DNA from: Ornithomonoglobus_A sp045532455
GTDB taxonomy: Bacteria; Bacillota; Clostridia; UBA1381
Length of the DNA stretch: 49,527 nt
Reading direction: 5' to 3'
Assembly (NCBI GenBank): GCA_045532455.1
Contig: JAZSFX010000025.1
Coordinates: 1 to 49,527, forward strand
Shown here: positions 35,084 to 43,200 of the stretch, piece by piece
How the letters are laid out: each line of letters starts with the position of its first letter
Numbering within the stretch: position 1 is the stretch's first letter
Notes under the pieces: model-generated
The model's database searches: none
The model's input: the letters and a program-made list of their open reading frames with translations, nothing else
Told to the model about the DNA's origin: nothing
Position numbers and translations under genes: made by a program

Positions 35084-36028
35084 CTATTTAAGATGCTTTG
35101 CAACTTCCTGCGCTACAAGCTTTGTAAGCAATTCTATGTCGTATTGTGTTGTAACAGGCTTTTTAACAACACCAACTGTACCTGTGCTGCCAAATAATTC
35201 CATCTTCTTTAGAGTTTCTTGCTTAACAGCCTCAACTGCAGCAGGAATAAGGTCAATAATACCCTTGTTCATATCAGAGAACTTCTTAAATTCCGCCTCA
35301 ACTGCGGCAACGTTAATATCTGTGAAAATATTAACCTTGCTTATACCCTCTTGTATAGCCTGCTTAAAGTCGTTATCTGTAAGACCTGAACCACCATGAA
35401 GAACAAGCGGAACATCAACAGTATTTGCGATTGTTCTTATTCTTTCAAAATCAAGTTTCGGTGGCAATTTATATGCACCGTGTGCATTACCAACTGCAAT
35501 AGCCAATGCGTCAACACCTGTTTTTTCTACAAAGTCCTTTGCAAGTTTTGGGTCTGTAAAGTACTTTGATGGGTCATCAAGATGAGAACTACCCTCTGCA
35601 GAACCTTCGTTGTCGCCAACGTGGCCTAATTCACCCTCGATTGTTGCACCATATGAGTGCGCAATGTCTGCCATTTCCTTAACCTTACGGACATTATCCT
35701 CATATGAGTCTGTTGAGCAGTCGTACATAATTGAACTGAAGCCAAGCTCCAATGCCTTTATACAGGTATCGTATGAAAGACCGTGGTCTAAATGTACAAC
35801 AACGGGCACAGATGCCTTTTTAGCCATAGGAATTAAGTAGTATGATACTTCTTCCAATGGTCCGTAAGGTAATAAAACTTCAGCAGTTCCCATAATAACC
35901 GGTGATCTGCTTGATTCTGCCGCACTTATGATACCACGTGCAAGTTCAAGATTTACTGCATTGAACAATCCTATTGCATATTTATTCTTTTTTGCAGGTC
36001 TTAAGACCTCATTCATATTAACTAACAT
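35084..36028 (-). CDS. fba: Class II fructose-bisphosphate aldolase family protein
   Basis: Zinc-dependent aldolase, most likely cleaving fructose 1,6-bisphosphate in glycolysis. 314 residues from the ATG at 36028 (AGGAGA upstream; the frame from 36049 adds seven residues). Seen: the zinc ligands in HLDHG (His79, His82), the SSIMYDCS segment, EGELGHVGDNEG, NAHGAYK, and LVLHGGSGL with the phosphate-binding GGSG. The family also holds tagatose-bisphosphate and related ketose aldolases. This one is somewhat unlike the classical FbaA, so the substrate should be treated as likely rather than certain. It has its own strong promoter and terminator. Confidence 0.9.
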   Translation of the reverse strand: MLVNMNEVLRPAKKNKYAIGLFNAVNLELARGIISAAESSRSPVIMGTAEVLLPYGPLEEVSYYLIPMAKKASVPVVVHLDHGLSYDTCIKALELGFSSIMYDCSTDSYEDNVRKVKEMADIAHSYGATIEGELGHVGDNEGSAEGSSHLDDPSKYFTDPKLAKDFVEKTGVDALAIAVGNAHGAYKLPPKLDFERIRTIANTVDVPLVLHGGSGLTDNDFKQAIQEGISKVNIFTDINVAAVEAEFKKFSDMNKGIIDLIPAAVEAVKQETLKKMELFGSTGTVGVVKKPVTTQYDIELLTKLVAQEVAKHLK

Positions 36029-36072
36029 AGCTTTATCTCCTAATGTCAAAATAGTTTACTTCTATATTTTAC

Positions 36073-36101
36073 ATTATACTCCAAAACAAAAACAAAGTCA
36101 A
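36073..36101 (-). promoter_or_regulatory. Sigma-A promoter of the aldolase gene
   Basis: Minus strand TTGACT (36096-36101), 17-nt spacer, TATAAT (36073-36078). Confidence 0.78.
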
Positions 36102-36153
36102 TAGTTTTAAGCAAAAAAACAAAATAAAACAAAGATTTCCCAAAGAAAAACAA

Positions 36154-36173
36154 AAACTGCCCAAAAGCAGTTT
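36154..36173 (-). terminator. Terminator of the AGCS symporter gene
   Basis: AAACTGC (36154-36160) pairs with GCAGTTT (36167-36173). On the minus strand T-rich sequence (TTGTTTTTCTTT) follows. Confidence 0.75.
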
Positions 36174-36208
36174 CTGTTTTATAGTAATTATAGATTTTTC
36201 TCTTATTC

Positions 36209-37672
36209 TTATTGAGCATCATCGTAAGCTGAAAGTACAGGCTTTACTTGCTCGCCCTTTAATCTTGCAAGGTAATTCTTTGTAATCTTAAATACTGTAC
36301 CTGAAAGAACAATCAAGCCAATAAGGTTTGGAATTGACATAAGACCGTTGAATGTATCGGAAATATCCCATGCAAGAGATAGGTCCATAGTTGCACCAAC
36401 CATAACGAAGCATACGAATATAACCTTATACACAACTGTTGCAATCTTACCAAACAGGAACTCGCATGATTTTGAGCCATAAACAAACCAGCCAAAAACA
36501 GTTGAAATTGCAAAGAAGAAAATAGCAATAGTTGCAAAGTAACCGCCAATAGTTCCGAATGATTCCACAAACGCCTCTGTTACCAATACAGATGCCTTGT
36601 CTGCGGAGAAGCCTGTTGCTACAAGACCTGATGATAGGTCGATAACTCCCGAAGAAAGTATAACCAAAGCAGAAAGAGTACAGATTATAATAGTATCAAC
36701 AAAAACTTCGAATACACCCCACATACCCTGCTTTGCAGGCTCTTTTACGTCTGAGGTAGAGTGAACAAGTGCCGATGAGCCAAGACCCGCCTCGTTAGAG
36801 AATACACCACGCGCAATACCGCTCTTTGCAACCTTTGAAATTACAACACCCATTGCACCGCCGGCAACAGCGTCAAAGCCGAATGCACCCTTGAATATTG
36901 CATCAAAAACGTCGTCAAGCACTGTGAACTTGGTAGCAACTATAACAAGTGCACCAATTATGTAGAAAATAGACATAAAAGGAACAAGCTTTTCGGTAAA
37001 CGAAGCAATTCTCTTTAAACCGCCCATAGCCATAATTCCCACAAGAATCAAAAGAACAACACCTGTAACAATAATCGGAATATTAAAGGTTTCTTCGAAG
37101 TTTGCGGCAATTGTGTTAATCTGGCTCATATTACCGATACCAAATGACGCAAGAACACAGAACAACGCAAAAAGTACACCCAAAATTGAACCGATAGTTT
37201 TAAGTCCCTTTTTATCTGAGAAACCTTCCTTAAGGTAAACCATTGCACCGCCAAGCCATTCACCGTCAGCGTTCTTTTTACGGTAGAATATACCGAGTAC
37301 GATTTCAGCATACTTTGTTATCATACCAAAAAATGCTGCAACCCACATCCAGAACACTGCACCCGGACCGCCTGCTGCAATCGCTGTTGCTACACCAACA
37401 ACATTACCAACACCTACAGTACCGCCAAGAGCTGTACACAAAGCCTGGAATGATGAAATCGTCTTTGAGTCTTTGCTTTTTTTCTCCTCTTTTTTTAAGA
37501 GTGTACCAAAGGTGTTCTTCATCCACAAACCGATTTTTCCGACCTGGAAGAACTTTAGTCCGCAGGTAAGGAATATACCTGTGCCTACTAAGAATATAAG
37601 CATTACAGGTCCCCATACCCAACTGTTGATTTCACCGTTGATTTTTTCAACCATTTCTAAAAACTTATCCAT
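36209..37672 (-). CDS. Sodium:alanine/glycine symporter (AGCS family)
   Basis: 487-residue, about 11-helix transporter of the AlsT/GlyP type that takes up alanine or glycine with Na+. Seen: GTVGVGNVVGVATAIAAGGPGAVFWMW near residues 80-105 (split as GTVGVGNVVG and GGPGAVFWMW), MVYLKEGF, GIARGVFSNEAGLGSS (family signature), and TVFGWFVYGSKSCEF. The start has AGGAGG upstream. A tandem glycine riboswitch and a terminator-like hairpin lie in the leader, so glycine is the predicted signal and a likely substrate. A perfect-consensus sigma-A promoter drives the whole unit. Confidence 0.95.
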   Translation of the reverse strand: MDKFLEMVEKINGEINSWVWGPVMLIFLVGTGIFLTCGLKFFQVGKIGLWMKNTFGTLLKKEEKKSKDSKTISSFQALCTALGGTVGVGNVVGVATAIAAGGPGAVFWMWVAAFFGMITKYAEIVLGIFYRKKNADGEWLGGAMVYLKEGFSDKKGLKTIGSILGVLFALFCVLASFGIGNMSQINTIAANFEETFNIPIIVTGVVLLILVGIMAMGGLKRIASFTEKLVPFMSIFYIIGALVIVATKFTVLDDVFDAIFKGAFGFDAVAGGAMGVVISKVAKSGIARGVFSNEAGLGSSALVHSTSDVKEPAKQGMWGVFEVFVDTIIICTLSALVILSSGVIDLSSGLVATGFSADKASVLVTEAFVESFGTIGGYFATIAIFFFAISTVFGWFVYGSKSCEFLFGKIATVVYKVIFVCFVMVGATMDLSLAWDISDTFNGLMSIPNLIGLIVLSGTVFKITKNYLARLKGEQVKPVLSAYDDAQ

Positions 37673-37703
37673 TGTTTGCCTCCTGATATGTAATTTATTT
37701 TAT

Positions 37704-37734
37704 TAACAAAATAACCGCCCTGATTTTGAGGCGG
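37704..37734 (-). terminator. Terminator in the expression platform of the glycine riboswitch
   Basis: CCGCC (37715-37719) pairs with GGCGG (37730-37734). On the minus strand the stem is followed by TTATTTTGTTAATA. It lies between the riboswitch and the symporter start, where a conditional terminator is expected. Confidence 0.65.
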
Positions 37735-37784
37735 CTCCGGATTAACACACAAAAACAACAATATATAGCAATACTGCTGATTAT

Positions 37785-37965
37785 GCTCCGTCCTTTTGCC
37801 TGAGAGATTAACCCGTATGGGTTTTACACCTTCGGCATCCTTTTGTTTCTTTTTAAGAAACCGGACTTCTCCGGAGTGCTATCCATATGCAGTCATCGCT
37901 ATCGCGCCTGAGAGTATTACTCCTTCGGCAAGGTATACACCTTTCTCCTGCATACTTCACTTAGC
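37785..37965 (-). ncRNA. Tandem glycine riboswitch
   Basis: Two glycine aptamers in the 443-base leader of the AGCS symporter, read on the minus strand. The first (about 37875-37965) contains GAGAAAGG, TTGCCGAAGGAG and ACTCTCAGGCGCGATAGCGA. The second (about 37785-37860) contains GATGCCGAAGGTG, AATCTCTCAGGCAAAAGGAC and GGAGC. GCCGAAGG and CTCTCAGG are the conserved core of each aptamer. A GC-rich linker with self-complementary GGAG/CTCC parts joins them. In other bacteria glycine riboswitches ahead of AGCS transporters act as off switches, whereas those before gcvT turn expression on; here an off switch is inferred. Confidence 0.93.
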
Positions 37966-37984
37966 CTGATATTCAGTTAAAGAT

Positions 37985-38013
37985 ATTATAGCCTTATTTT
38001 GTCGTTTTGTCAA
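37985..38013 (-). promoter_or_regulatory. Sigma-A promoter of the glycine riboswitch and symporter
   Basis: Minus strand TTGACA (38008-38013), 17-nt spacer, TATAAT (37985-37990); an exact consensus. The start of transcription would be just before the first aptamer. Confidence 0.85.
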
Positions 38014-38074
38014 TAGCTCTTTTAAAAAAAAATTTATTTTTTATATTAATATATTGTAAAAGAAATGTAAAAAA

Positions 38075-38100
38075 GGAGGATTTCGTCAAGGAAATCCGCC
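38075..38100 (-). terminator. Terminator of nifJ
   Basis: GGAGGATTTC (38075-38084) pairs with GAAATCCGCC (38091-38100, one mismatch). On the minus strand TTTTTTAC follows directly. Confidence 0.82.
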
Positions 38101-38115
38101 ACATTTTATAAGATA

Positions 38116-41100
38116 TTATTCAGCCAATTTTACAAGCTTAGCATACTTTTCTTCTGCGTTCTTCTTAGCCTTTGCGAACAATTCCTGCGCTCTTTCAGGA
38201 TTTGAACGAGCAAGTGAGTTGTAACGAACTTCACCCATCAAGAATTCTTCGTAGTCAGCCTTAGGAGCCTTAGAATCAAGCTGGAATGGATTCAGACCCT
38301 CCTCAGCACGTCTTGGGTCAAATCTGAACAAGTGCCAATAACCTGTTTCAACCGCCTTCTTTTCTTCTGTCTGTGCTATTGACATACCGCCCTTGATACC
38401 GTGGTTGATACATGGAGCGTATGCAATAATCAGTGATGGACCGTGATAGCTTTCTGCTTCTATCATAGCCTTTAAACATTGATTTTGGTCTGCGCCTTGT
38501 GCGATTTGAGCAACGTACACATAGCCGTATGACATAGCGATTGCTGCAAGGTCCTTTTTCTTAACTTCCTTACCTGCTGCTGCAAATTGTGCTATAGCAC
38601 CTGTTGGTGTAGCTTTTGAAGACTGACCGCCTGTGTTTGAGTAAACTTCTGTATCGAATACAAGCACGTTTATATCCTCGCCTGAAGCAAGTGCGTGGTC
38701 AAGACCGCCAAAGCCTATATCGTAAGCCCAACCGTCGCCACCGAATATCCAGCAAGATTTCTTAGCAAGATATTCTTTGTCTGCCAATACATTCTTAGCG
38801 TCTTCGCTATTGATATTTGAAATAGCCTTTATAAGCTCATCAGCTGCAACTCTGTTTGCGCTGCCGTCGTTTAATGTTTGCATAAACTTATCTACTGCAG
38901 GCTTAACTTCTGCATTTTCTTCTGCAATGTTTGCAAGCTTTTCGATGTTCTTTCTTCTTATTGTATCTTGTGCAAGGAACATACCGTAACCAAACTCAGC
39001 GTTATCTTCGAATAGTGAGTTGCCCCATGCAGGACCGTAACCCTTCTCGTTAGCTGTGTATGGTGTTGATGGGCATGAGCCACCCCAGATTGATGAGCAA
39101 CCTGTTGCATTTGCAAGCAACATTCTGTCTCCAAACAGTTGAGTAACAAGCTTAGCATATGGTGTTTCGCCACAACCTGCACAAGCGCCTGAGAATTCAA
39201 GATATGGCTTCATAAATTGTGAGCCCTTAACTGTTGTAGATTTGAACTTCTCACTAACCTCTGCCTTTTGTGGTAGTGTTACTGCATAGTCAAAGCCTTT
39301 TTGTTCGTCAAGTTGAGTTTCAAGTGGCTTCATAACAAGTGTTGGAGCTTTTGCGTTCATAGGACATACGTTAGCGCAGCTTCCGCAACCTGTACAGTCC
39401 ATAACTGAAATAGCCATTGTGTAGTAGAAACCGTCAAGCTGCTTAAGTGCAGTGTACTTAATTCCCTCCGGAGCATTCTTAAGCTCGTCTTCTGTAAGAA
39501 CAACAGGTCTGATACAAGCGTGCGGACATACATATGAACAGTTACCGCATTGGATACATGTATCCTTGTTCCATTCTGGAACGTCGATTGCAATACCTCT
39601 CTTTTCGAATGCAGATGAGCCCAGCGGAACCTGACCTGTTACATATGGCTTGAATGCTGAAACAGGAAGAGATGCACCGTTGAATCTGCTTATAGGAACA
39701 AGAATGTTGTTTACGTAATCTATAAGCTCGCCCTCGCCCTCGTGAACAGCGCCAAGAACTTCGTCTTTTGCGTCTTTCCAACTTGCAGGAACTTCAATCT
39801 TGTTTACGTTATTTGCACCTGCATCAATAGCATCGTGATTCATCTTAACGATTGCATCACCCTTCTTTGAGTATGAAGCAGTTGCAGCTTCTTTCATATA
39901 CTTGATTGCATCTTCTTCAGGAATGATGTTTGCAAGTTTAAAGAATGCTGATTGTAAAACTGTGTTAATTCTGTTGCCAAGACCGATTTCTTTACCAATC
40001 TTAACACCGTCTATTGTATAGAACTGAATGTTATTTTCAGCGATATATCTCTTAACTTGTCCTGGTAGGTGTTCTTCAAGCTCATCCATATTCCATGAGC
40101 AGTTTAACAAGAATACACCGCCCGGCTTAACGTCTTGTACCATATCATATACCCTTACATATGAAGCCTTATGGCAAGCTACAAAGTCAGCCTTTGAGAT
40201 AAGATATGTTGATGTGATTTTTGGATTACCAAAACGTAGATGTGAACATGTTAAACCACCTGACTTCTTTGAGTCGTAGTCGAAGTACGCCTGTACGTTC
40301 ATATCTGTGTGGTCGCCTATAATCTTAACTGAGTTCTTGTTAGCACCAACAGTACCGTCTGCACCAAGACCCCAGAACTTACAGCTTGTGATACCAACCG
40401 GTGTTGTATCAGGATTTTCATCAAGTGGAAGTGAAAGACCTGTTACGTCGTCTTCGATACCAACTGTGAAGTGCTTCTTTGTCTTGTTCTTGAATGCTGC
40501 AATTATACATGCAGGAGTTGTATCCTTTGATGCAAGACCGTAACGACCTGCCATAACCTGGACATCCTTGAACTCTGTTTCCTGCAATGCTGCAACAACG
40601 TCAAGATATAGAGGCTCACCGCAAGCACCAGGCTCCTTTGTTCTGTCCATAACAGTGATATATTTAACACTCTTTGGTAGTGCTTTTGCAAGGTGCTCAA
40701 CTGAGAACGGTCTGTAAAGTCTTACTTTAATCATACCTACCTTACCGCCATTAGCGTTAAGGTAATCAACAGTTTCCTGAATTGTATCTGAAACAGAGCC
40801 CATAGCGATTATTACGTGTTCAGCATCAGCTGCACCGTAGTAGTTGAATAGCTTATAATCTGTGCCAATCTTAGCATTTACTTTGTTCATATATTCTTCT
40901 ACAACTGCAGGAAGTGCATTGTAGTATTCGTTACATGCTTCTCTTGCCTGGAAGAATACGTCGCCATTTTGAGCAGTACCTCTTTGAGCAGGGTGCTCAG
41001 GGTTAAGAGATGTGCGTCTGAATTCGTTTATAGCGTCCCAATCAACCATCTGGGCCAAATCAGCATAATCCCAACAAGCTACCTTTTGGTATTCGTGAGA

Positions 41101-41628
41101 TGTTCTGAAACCGTCAAAGAAGTGCAGGAATGGAACTCTGCCCTTTATTGTTGATAGATGTGCTACTGCACCCAAATCCATTGCTTCTTGCGGGTTTGTT
41201 GAAGCAAGCATAGCAAAACCTGTCTGACGACAAGCCATAACGTCCTGGTGGTCGCCGAAGATTGACAATGCGTGAGATGCAATTGTTCTTGCTGATACGT
41301 TAAATACGCAAGGAAGCATTTCACCCGCAATTTTATACATATTAGGAATCATAAGAAGTAGACCTTGTGATGCTGTGTAAGTTGTTGTGAGAGCACCTGC
41401 TGTAAGTGAACCGTGAACAGTACCTGCAGCACCTGCCTCTGATTGCATTTCGGCAACTCTTACAGTCTGACCGAAAATGTTCTTCATGCCTGAAGCAGAC
41501 CATTTATCAGTTACTTCTGCCATGTTTGAAGATGGTGTGATAGGATAGATAGCTGCAACGTCTGTGAATGCGTATGAAGCATAAGCCGCAGCGTTATTTC
41601 CATCCATAGTTTTCATTTTTCTTGCCAT
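38116..41628 (-). CDS. nifJ: Pyruvate:ferredoxin (flavodoxin) oxidoreductase
   Basis: Single-chain PFOR of 1170 residues that turns pyruvate and CoA into acetyl-CoA, CO2 and reduced ferredoxin, the central anaerobic step that feeds hydrogenase or acetyl-CoA metabolism. Domains in order: pyrimidine-binding domain (YPITPSSNMAE near 30, GDHQDVMACRQTGF), the domain II/III region, a two-cluster ferredoxin insert (CIQCGNCSYVCP from Cys691, CTGCGSCANVCP from Cys745), and a TPP domain with CAGCGETPYAKL and GDGWAYDIGFGG. VYSNTGGQSSKATPTG closes the TPP site. All cofactor motifs are intact. RBS GGAGGG lies upstream. Its promoter is about 120 bases away, leaving a leader of about 110 nt. Confidence 0.98.
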   Translation of the reverse strand: MARKMKTMDGNNAAAYASYAFTDVAAIYPITPSSNMAEVTDKWSASGMKNIFGQTVRVAEMQSEAGAAGTVHGSLTAGALTTTYTASQGLLLMIPNMYKIAGEMLPCVFNVSARTIASHALSIFGDHQDVMACRQTGFAMLASTNPQEAMDLGAVAHLSTIKGRVPFLHFFDGFRTSHEYQKVACWDYADLAQMVDWDAINEFRRTSLNPEHPAQRGTAQNGDVFFQAREACNEYYNALPAVVEEYMNKVNAKIGTDYKLFNYYGAADAEHVIIAMGSVSDTIQETVDYLNANGGKVGMIKVRLYRPFSVEHLAKALPKSVKYITVMDRTKEPGACGEPLYLDVVAALQETEFKDVQVMAGRYGLASKDTTPACIIAAFKNKTKKHFTVGIEDDVTGLSLPLDENPDTTPVGITSCKFWGLGADGTVGANKNSVKIIGDHTDMNVQAYFDYDSKKSGGLTCSHLRFGNPKITSTYLISKADFVACHKASYVRVYDMVQDVKPGGVFLLNCSWNMDELEEHLPGQVKRYIAENNIQFYTIDGVKIGKEIGLGNRINTVLQSAFFKLANIIPEEDAIKYMKEAATASYSKKGDAIVKMNHDAIDAGANNVNKIEVPASWKDAKDEVLGAVHEGEGELIDYVNNILVPISRFNGASLPVSAFKPYVTGQVPLGSSAFEKRGIAIDVPEWNKDTCIQCGNCSYVCPHACIRPVVLTEDELKNAPEGIKYTALKQLDGFYYTMAISVMDCTGCGSCANVCPMNAKAPTLVMKPLETQLDEQKGFDYAVTLPQKAEVSEKFKSTTVKGSQFMKPYLEFSGACAGCGETPYAKLVTQLFGDRMLLANATGCSSIWGGSCPSTPYTANEKGYGPAWGNSLFEDNAEFGYGMFLAQDTIRRKNIEKLANIAEENAEVKPAVDKFMQTLNDGSANRVAADELIKAISNINSEDAKNVLADKEYLAKKSCWIFGGDGWAYDIGFGGLDHALASGEDINVLVFDTEVYSNTGGQSSKATPTGAIAQFAAAGKEVKKKDLAAIAMSYGYVYVAQIAQGADQNQCLKAMIEAESYHGPSLIIAYAPCINHGIKGGMSIAQTEEKKAVETGYWHLFRFDPRRAEEGLNPFQLDSKAPKADYEEFLMGEVRYNSLARSNPERAQELFAKAKKNAEEKYAKLVKLAE

Positions 41629-41666
41629 GGAAAATTCCCTCCATAAAAATATATTTTTTACCTATT

Positions 41667-41686
41667 GGAAAGTCTGGGGACTCTCC
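41667..41686 (-). promoter_or_regulatory. Hairpin in the nifJ leader
   Basis: GGAAAGTC (41667-41674) and GACTCTCC (41679-41686) pair with one mismatch. It lies 38 bases upstream of the nifJ start, in the transcribed leader. It does not match the Rex operator. Confidence 0.4.
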
Positions 41687-41744
41687 TCATTTTTATATAA
41701 ATACAAACACCTTCTTGTGCTCATATATAAATACATCACAATTA

Positions 41745-41773
41745 ATGATAACACCTTTTATACAAAAAATCAA
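41745..41773 (-). promoter_or_regulatory. Sigma-A promoter of nifJ
   Basis: Minus strand TTGATT (41768-41773), 17-nt spacer, TATCAT (41745-41750). Confidence 0.6.
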
Positions 41774-41883
41774 GTAGAAAATTGTTATTTTTCAAGAAAA
41801 ATTTAGAATTTTTAAACTTTTTAGTGTTATCTTGAAATATATAGATATATTTTGGCATATAAAGGCGAATATATCTCAAAAAT

Positions 41884-43158
41884 TTACATCTCACAAAGCT
41901 TTTCTAAACTTGCAAGTTTAACGCTTGTTACAAACACCTCACAAGCTTTTTGTAATTCGTCAACGGTTGGTAATGACGGAGCAATTCTTATGTTTGAATC
42001 TTTTGGGTCTTTTCCGTATGGATATGTAGCACCCGCGCCTGTCATTACAACGCCTGCCTCTTTACAAAGCTCGACTGTTCTTTTAGCACAACCCTCAAGT
42101 GTGTTGAAGGATATAAAATATCCGCCCTTTGGCTCTGTCCAATCAGCTATGCCTAAACCATCAAGCTCTGCTTTTAAGCTGTTTATAACCATTTCGAATT
42201 TTGGCCTTAAAAGTTCTGCATGTTTCATCATATGGTCTTTTAAGCCCTGATAGCCTCCAAAGAACTTTACGTGTCTTATTTGGTTTATTTTATCGTGGCC
42301 TATAGTCTGTAGTGAAATAAGCTCTTTTATAGATTTAATATTTTCGTCTGATGCTGCCATTGCCGCAACACCGCTACCCGGCCATGTGATTTTTGATGTT
42401 GATGTGAATACGTATGGCATATTTGCGTTACCTGCTTTTGCACACTCGTCGAGAATGTTTAAAATCTCGTCCTGGTCATCTTTGTAGAAGTGATGTTCAC
42501 AATAAGCATTATCCCAGAAAAGTCTGAAGTCCTTTGCTGCAGGTCTAAGGTTTGCAATTCTTTTTATAACTGCATCCGAAAACGAAAAACCTGTCGGGTT
42601 TGAGTATTTTGGAACACACCACATACCCTTTACTGCTTCGTCCTTAACAAGCTCCTCTACCATATCCATATCAGGACCATCACTGTTCATAGGAACATTT
42701 ATCATTTCCACACCAAAGGTTTCGGTAATTGCGAAATGACGGTCATATCCCGGAACGGGACACAAAAACTTAACCTTATCGAGCTTGCACCACGGAGCAT
42801 TACCCAATATACCGTGTGTCATTGCCTTTGATACTGTATCGTACATAATATTAAGAGTTGAGTTTCCAAATACTATAACGTTCTTGGCTTCTGTTTCCAT
42901 AACCTGTGCCATCAACTCTTTGCATTCTTCTATACCGTCTAAAATACCGTAGTTTCTTAAATCACCCTGTTTTGCATTTGCAACGTCATCACGTGTCAAA
43001 ACATCCAACATTCCGTTAGAAAGTTCAAGTTGTTCTTGTGAGGGCTTTCCTCTTGCCATATTAAGACTAAGACCCAAGTCTTTAAGCTCGTGGTACTTTT
43101 TTAATACCGCTTCTTTTTCTGCTGTAAGTTCTTGCTTACTCATTTTTGCATAGTTCAT
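41884..43158 (-). CDS. PLP-dependent aminotransferase class I (MocR-like aspartate aminotransferase)
   Basis: 424-residue fold-type I enzyme of the Asp_aminotransf (PF12897, MocR-like) family. Seen: LSLNMARGKPSQEQLELS at the N-terminus (substrate-side), VFGNSTLNIMYDTVSKAM, PGYDRHFAITETFGVEMI, WCVPKYSNPTGFSFSD with the Asn-Pro-Thr-Gly of the family, WDNAYCEHHF with the PLP ring-binding Asp, and TSTSKITWPGSG with the PLP-binding Lys. Length and motif order fit the family. The real amino donor is uncertain; aspartate is the usual guess. RBS AGGAGG lies upstream. It follows ligA after 40 bases. Confidence 0.9.
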   Translation of the reverse strand: MNYAKMSKQELTAEKEAVLKKYHELKDLGLSLNMARGKPSQEQLELSNGMLDVLTRDDVANAKQGDLRNYGILDGIEECKELMAQVMETEAKNVIVFGNSTLNIMYDTVSKAMTHGILGNAPWCKLDKVKFLCPVPGYDRHFAITETFGVEMINVPMNSDGPDMDMVEELVKDEAVKGMWCVPKYSNPTGFSFSDAVIKRIANLRPAAKDFRLFWDNAYCEHHFYKDDQDEILNILDECAKAGNANMPYVFTSTSKITWPGSGVAAMAASDENIKSIKELISLQTIGHDKINQIRHVKFFGGYQGLKDHMMKHAELLRPKFEMVINSLKAELDGLGIADWTEPKGGYFISFNTLEGCAKRTVELCKEAGVVMTGAGATYPYGKDPKDSNIRIAPSLPTVDELQKACEVFVTSVKLASLEKLCEM

Positions 43159-43180
43159 TTTACGTCCTCCTGATATATAT

Positions 43181-43200
43181 AATTGAGTACTTGCTCAATT
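43181..43200 (-). promoter_or_regulatory. 7-bp hairpin between ligA and the aminotransferase gene
   Basis: AATTGAG (43181-43187) pairs with CTCAATT (43194-43200) around TACTTG, at the ligA stop. No T-run follows, and the aminotransferase ribosome site lies just downstream. Confidence 0.35.

Noticed and set aside
41667..41686. Rex operator in the nifJ leader
   Set aside because: Sequence does not match the Rex TTGTTAA-N4-TTAACAA pattern.
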